Assembly: GCA_007123985.1 (NCBI GenBank)
Contig: SLGA01000149.1
Span: 1 to 18,166 of the forward strand
DNA from: Balneolaceae bacterium
GTDB taxonomy: Bacteria; Bacteroidota; Rhodothermia; Balneolales; Balneolaceae
Reading direction: 5' to 3'
Length of the DNA: 18,166 nt
Both the position numbers and the translations under genes were made by a program. The notes beneath the pieces were generated by a model. The model was not told the origin of the DNA. It did not search any database and worked only from the letters and a program-made list of their open reading frames with translations. Numbering within the stretch: position 1 is the first letter of the stretch; each line of letters opens with the position of its first letter. This document shows positions 14,899 to 18,166 of the stretch, one piece after another.

Positions 14899-15390
14899 TT
14901 ATAAATTCACACTATATGTACCCTTTACTTTCCTGTCCATCTCACGCCGAACATCTTTCTCTTTGATGGTATCACGCTTATCGAACTGACGCTTACCCTT
15001 CGCAAGACCGATTAAAACTTTTGCATAACCACCTTTGAAATAGAGTTTCAGAGGAACAAGGGTGTATCCTTTCTGATTAAGACCTTTATCGATTTCACGG
15101 ATCTCTTTTTTCTTCAGAAGAAGTTTTCTCTCTCTGCGTTCATCATGATTGTGGTATGAGCCAAACTCATACGGTTTGATGTACATATTCTTCAGCCAAA
15201 TTTCACCACGGTTCAGGTATGCAAACGCTTCATGCAAACTGGCTTTTCCCGCACGGATAGATTTCACCTCAGTTCCGCGAAGGGCAATTCCGGCCTCATA
15301 CGTTTCATCTACATGATAATCGAACCGAGCTTTACGGTTTTCGATCGTCGGAGGCGTGTTTTTTTTATTTTTATCGGATGATTTCGCCAA
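14899..15390 (-). CDS. smpB: SsrA-binding protein SmpB
   Basis: This protein binds tmRNA and delivers it to stalled ribosomes in trans-translation. The 163 residues include a Lys-rich start, IENRKARFDY (16-25), YEAGIALRGTEVKSIRAGKA (31-50), EIWLKNMYIKPYEFGSYHNH (63-82), DERRERKLLL (83-92), and a basic C-terminal tail with GLAKGKRQFDKRDTIKEKD that reaches into the ribosome A site. All match the family over full length. The start appears to be TTG (15388-15390): in the leader frame there is no ATG, GTG or TTG between it and the TAA upstream. A 9-bp inverted repeat (15419-15465) lies 29 bp before the start. No ssrA (tmRNA) gene was seen nearby. It follows the lipoprotein gene by 133 bp on the same strand and may have its own promoter. 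Confidence 0.97.
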   Translation of the reverse strand: MAKSSDKNKKNTPPTIENRKARFDYHVDETYEAGIALRGTEVKSIRAGKASLHEAFAYLNRGEIWLKNMYIKPYEFGSYHNHDERRERKLLLKKKEIREIDKGLNQKGYTLVPLKLYFKGGYAKVLIGLAKGKRQFDKRDTIKEKDVRREMDRKVKGTYSVNL

Positions 15391-15418
15391 AGTGAAACTG
15401 ATTTTGGTGTGTAAAATT

Positions 15419-15465
15419 TATCTGCATACGGCACAAGAGATCTTAAAGCATGTAAAATGCAGATA
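15419..15465. repeat. 9-bp inverted repeat in the smpB leader
   Basis: TATCTGCAT (15419-15427) and ATGCAGATA (15457-15465) are perfectly complementary with 29 nt between them. A smaller GCAT/ATGC dyad in the loop could compete. It precedes smpB on the minus strand and may be a leader hairpin or operator. Confidence 0.45.
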
Positions 15466-15487
15466 CGATCCGGCCACTATAGAAGAT

Positions 15488-15506
15488 ACTCAGTAACAGA
15501 CTGAGT
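15488..15506 (-). repeat. 7-bp hairpin after the lipoprotein gene
   Basis: ACTCAGT (15488-15494) and ACTGAGT (15500-15506) pair around a 5-nt loop, 17 bp past the lipoprotein stop on the minus strand. There is no clear T run, so it may be a weak terminator or mRNA end-stabilising hairpin. Confidence 0.4.
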
Positions 15507-15523
15507 TTCAGATGATTGGTGAA

Positions 15524-15970
15524 TCAGTAATCAAACCCAACTTCGCGGAGACCTTCCAGCACTTCAGGTTCGGGATCGCGGCCCGGAATGGTATCATAAA
15601 TCATCATGATTTGCTGAATCTGCTCACGCGCCATCGCATTGTTCGGATTAATCTTAAGTACTTCAGTAAACTGAACAAGTGCATTGTTCATACGAGTTCG
15701 CATCTCAGTCTGATCGAACGTATTCATGTTGTAAAGGCCGTAGTTGAGATGCGTTTTTTCAAGCTGCAACAATACTTCAGGATTTTCTTGATCCATTCCA
15801 TCCAGAAGTGTCAGAGCGGTTTCATACCTGTTGTTTTCAATAAGGCGATCAATCTGTTCTGATAGGGGGAGATTTTCATCGATCAGTTCAGAGTCTGCCT
15901 GACCACATGATGCCAGAAAGGTTAAAATCAAAAGAAATAAAAACGAATTAAAAGAAAGTTTTACTGCCAT
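15524..15970 (-). CDS. TPR-like lipoprotein
   Basis: This is a 148-residue predicted lipoprotein. The signal peptide (1-21) ends in the lipobox LASC with Cys22 as the lipidation site, so it should be anchored to a membrane on the periplasmic side. The mature part is helical: LSEQIDRLIENNRYETALTL (35-54) followed by a GMDQENPEVLLQLEKTHLNYG helix pair looks like one TPR unit, and ALVQFTEVLKINPNNAMARE (97-116) is a canonical TPR-type helix with its 'NPNN-A' turn. It probably mediates protein contacts and has no catalytic features. It starts 16 bp after the site-2 protease stop, so the two genes are likely translated from one mRNA, and an envelope-linked role is plausible. Confidence 0.85.
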   Translation of the reverse strand: MAVKLSFNSFLFLLILTFLASCGQADSELIDENLPLSEQIDRLIENNRYETALTLLDGMDQENPEVLLQLEKTHLNYGLYNMNTFDQTEMRTRMNNALVQFTEVLKINPNNAMAREQIQQIMMIYDTIPGRDPEPEVLEGLREVGFDY

Positions 15971-15986
15971 AGAATTTGAATTATTG

Positions 15987-17195
15987 TTAATTAAAGAAAT
16001 AAATAGGTGTTGGGCTGATGCATAAAATGAATACCGCCATACTTATCCATCCAAGCCGTTTTCTGGCGGGGGAAAGTTCCTGCTCAAAAAGTACCGGGGG
16101 ATGTTCAAGCTTAACAAAATAAACCAGAAAGAAACTCCAGAAAACCCATATTAATGAACCGGCCTGCTCAAATCCATTGCTTACAAGAAGGTACACAACA
16201 GAGATGGCTACGGATACCAGCCAAACAGGGGCGATCCAGGTATGTTCACTGTAAAATGCTTTTTTCATTAAGAGCAGAAGCACCAATGCCCATAAAATTG
16301 TAGATGCATAACCGTACCCCGGAAACCATTCATTAATATTGAGATACAGGAACGGTATGGCCTCTATTCCTGCGAGTGCTGTAATACCGCCAAAGCCTAT
16401 TCTGGCCACTTTTTTATGTTTTTCGTAACCAATTAGTGAGTAGAGAATATGCCCGCCATCAAGCTGGCCGATTGGAGTGAGATTCAGCGCGGTGAAAAAA
16501 AGACCCAGCCATCCTGCAAAAAGAAAAGGATAGTGATACATCTCGTACATGGGGGGTACATTATCGAAGAAACTCGCAAGAAAGGAGTAGAGAAACGTGT
16601 TTCCAAGTACAATTACAGCCCCCCCTTCTTCGGGGGCGGGTATATCAAGCGGCTCATCAGGGAATGAGCCGGTGTCTTGTATATGTGCGATTATTGCATC
16701 GTGCCCATCAAAGTTTTCAATATATTCCGGACCGGGCAGTGTGGCAAAGCCATAGATCAAAATGATCAGAGAAACCACAAATCCGGCAATCGGCCCCGAA
16801 ATACCAATATCAAATAGTTTTCTCGTATCGCGGATGCGCTCTTCAATTTTAATTACAGCTCCAAGGGTGCCGATTCCAATGGGTACCGGTATAAAATAGG
16901 GAAGAGTAACTTTTACCTTGTGATAAACAGCTGCAAAGTAGTGTCCAAATTCGTGTGTGCCGAGAAATGCAAGCAGCAGAACTGCAAAAAGTGCACCTTG
17001 AGGCCACATTTCCCAATAGGTTTCAGCATTGGCAGTTTGCCCAACCCACATTATTCCAACAAAGGTTACACACAAAAAAGTGGCAACAAAAAGTAATGTG
17101 TGTTTGATGCCGGCCTTCAGTGTGATTTTGTTCTTAGGTGGTTGTGGGGGCTCCGGTATGCGTATGCGAAAGGGTTCGTTTTGATTCTCTTCCAA
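15987..17195 (-). CDS. Site-2 protease family (M50) membrane metalloprotease, EGY-like
   Basis: This 402-residue integral-membrane zinc protease should cut substrates within the bilayer. The zinc motif HEFGH (81-85) lies in a hydrophobic helix, and the third ligand Asp246 lies in NLTPIGQLDGGH (238-249). The segment FIPVPIGIGTLGAVIKI (101-117) between them and the long loop at 155-200 match the EGY/Synechocystis-type S2P branch rather than the PDZ-containing RseP type, and no PDZ domain is seen. Further hydrophobic segments occur at about 33-52, 66-90, 130-152, 222-240 and several toward the C-terminus. The N-terminus is Pro-rich and cytosolic. The start reads TTG (17193-17195); the next in-frame ATG is at residue 49, inside the first helix. 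It follows the arginine deiminase gene by 30 bp. The substrate is unknown. Confidence 0.93.
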   Translation of the reverse strand: MEENQNEPFRIRIPEPPQPPKNKITLKAGIKHTLLFVATFLCVTFVGIMWVGQTANAETYWEMWPQGALFAVLLLAFLGTHEFGHYFAAVYHKVKVTLPYFIPVPIGIGTLGAVIKIEERIRDTRKLFDIGISGPIAGFVVSLIILIYGFATLPGPEYIENFDGHDAIIAHIQDTGSFPDEPLDIPAPEEGGAVIVLGNTFLYSFLASFFDNVPPMYEMYHYPFLFAGWLGLFFTALNLTPIGQLDGGHILYSLIGYEKHKKVARIGFGGITALAGIEAIPFLYLNINEWFPGYGYASTILWALVLLLLMKKAFYSEHTWIAPVWLVSVAISVVYLLVSNGFEQAGSLIWVFWSFFLVYFVKLEHPPVLFEQELSPARKRLGWISMAVFILCISPTPIYFFN

Positions 17196-17225
17196 AATTT
17201 GTTGATGTCTGCTGAATAGTTTCTG

Positions 17226-18166
17226 TTACAATGAATCAGCTGAAATGCGTGAAACAGGTAGTGTCATACACCGGGCTCCACCTCTTCCGCGGCATAGTTC
17301 ATGTCCCTCAAAGCTAATTGCAATCTTGTTGGGCTTCGAAGCATCGATGCCTCTATCTTTATACTCTTCAATAAATTCGTGTTGGGTCATATGTGTGTAC
17401 CCGTGGTTTTCCATGGTTTTGAAGGTTTGGGTATTTCGGCCATAGCCAACAACAACGCCCGGAGCAAGTGCAAAAAGATTCGCGCCGTCGGTCCACTGTT
17501 CCCGATATTGATTAATGCGCTCTTCTCCTCCACACTTTATAAAATGAAATGCCTCACCGGTTAATTCTTCGAGAGTCTCCTTCAGTGAGCTGCACTGCCG
17601 TGTCTTTACATAATCACCTCCGTTAAACAGGTCCACTACATTGTGCTTTTGATCCATGATAGCCGGCGGAAAGGCCACGCACTCATTCGTATCAGCAAAG
17701 GTGAAGATGGTATCAAGATGCATGGATGATCGCTGCTTTGGAATATCCACTGCAAGTACATGCTCTACATCTTGCTGCAGTAGTTTTTCTGCAACACTCA
17801 TCAGCCCGCTGAAGGAGGTTCGTTCACTCATCCCGATTAGTACAATCTTACCAGATGCAACCAATACATCTCCCCCCTCAATTGACTGATGCCCTTCTAT
17901 AGCAATGATATTATTACGGATTCCAGAAAAAAGGGGGTGGTGATTAATTATGGTTCTCATCAAAAGAAATTCTCGAACACGAGCTTCCTTTGCGGCTTTT
18001 GAAGCGATTATACTGTTGCCTACCACAGCTGCAAGGTCTCGCGTGAACAGCAGGTTTGGTGCCGGTTGCAGGCTGAAATGTCCTTTCACAGTTCCTTCAA
18101 TGGCAAAGCGAACCAGATTTTTCGCGTCAAGCTTTATAAGCTCTTTTTCGATGGTATGAATATTTC
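17226..18166 (-). CDS. Arginine deiminase family protein (5' end outside window)
   Basis: This gene encodes a pentein-fold enzyme expected to turn L-arginine into citrulline and ammonia. The frame stays open to the window edge (25 more residues before the GTG at 18087-18089), so the N-terminus is missing. Numbering from that GTG, the visible motifs are APNLLFTRD (10-18), EGGDVLV (71-77), LIGMSERTS (84-92), the catalytic His in SSMHLDTIFT (121-130, His124) and the nucleophile Cys274 in GGARCMTLPVSR near the C-terminus. These are the arginine deiminase (ArcA) residues rather than those of dimethylarginine hydrolases. The catabolic partners arcB and arcC are not visible downstream; a site-2 protease gene follows instead. 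The family call is strong, but use in energy metabolism versus nitrogen or pH homeostasis is open. Confidence 0.9.
   Translation of the reverse strand, partial: NIHTIEKELIKLDAKNLVRFAIEGTVKGHFSLQPAPNLLFTRDLAAVVGNSIIASKAAKEARVREFLLMRTIINHHPLFSGIRNNIIAIEGHQSIEGGDVLVASGKIVLIGMSERTSFSGLMSVAEKLLQQDVEHVLAVDIPKQRSSMHLDTIFTFADTNECVAFPPAIMDQKHNVVDLFNGGDYVKTRQCSSLKETLEELTGEAFHFIKCGGEERINQYREQWTDGANLFALAPGVVVGYGRNTQTFKTMENHGYTHMTQHEFIEEYKDRGIDASKPNKIAISFEGHELCRGRGGARCMTLPVSRISADSL

Noticed and set aside
14761..15523. Possible tmRNA (ssrA) gene next to smpB
   Set aside because: Neither flank of smpB contains a tRNA-Ala-like acceptor/T-arm sequence or a tag reading frame with Ala-Ala at its end.

Overview
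The window carries an ordinary bacterial chromosomal block of moderate GC. It most resembles the Bacteroidota / Rhodothermota / Balneolota side of the tree. This is inferred from protein style (a Bacteroidota-type M14 peptidase with an amidotransferase-like tail, DUF4168, an EGY-type site-2 protease), from start regions that mostly lack Shine-Dalgarno sequences, and from a possible TAnnTTTG promoter. I saw no phage, IS element, CRISPR array, tRNA or toxin-antitoxin pair. Both edges cut a gene: a serine hydrolase on the left and an arginine deiminase on the right.

Layout. 3-3506 (+): 3'-part of a class A beta-lactamase-like serine hydrolase, then a secreted M14 zinc peptidase ending in an intrinsic terminator. 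3584-5938 (-): a GH18 chitinase followed by an MscS-type channel, 24 bp apart. 6087-7574 (+): a PLP-dependent group II decarboxylase whose end overlaps the next convergent gene by 19 bp. 7556-11493 (-): yggS, a hairpin terminator, two tandem PspB-like membrane proteins, divIVA, purine nucleoside phosphorylase and an acidic protein with a four-helix-bundle-like C-terminus. 11494-11888: a gene-free, hairpin-rich intergenic region. 11889-14760 (+): a Nif3 family protein, a coiled-coil 'zinc ribbon' protein that has lost every cysteine, RNase P RNA with its own terminator, and a secreted DUF4168 protein. 14899-18166 (-): arginine deiminase, site-2 protease, TPR-like lipoprotein and smpB.

Functional themes. 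The window mixes core RNA and translation functions (rnpB, smpB), nucleotide and cofactor homeostasis (PNP, YggS), envelope and division functions (DivIVA, PspB-like pair, MscS, site-2 protease, lipoprotein) and secreted macromolecule degradation (GH18, M14). The yggS-pspB-like-divIVA and nif3-zinc ribbon-rnpB runs are plausible conserved neighbourhoods.

The most interesting signals are small. They are the cysteine-free zinc ribbon protein, the acidic/helical-bundle fusion, a strong nested inverted repeat at 8371-8439, an orphan minus-strand terminator at 11541-11578 with no gene in front of it, and an Asp in the purine-specificity position of the PNP. I did not find a convincing new multi-gene defence or biosynthetic system.
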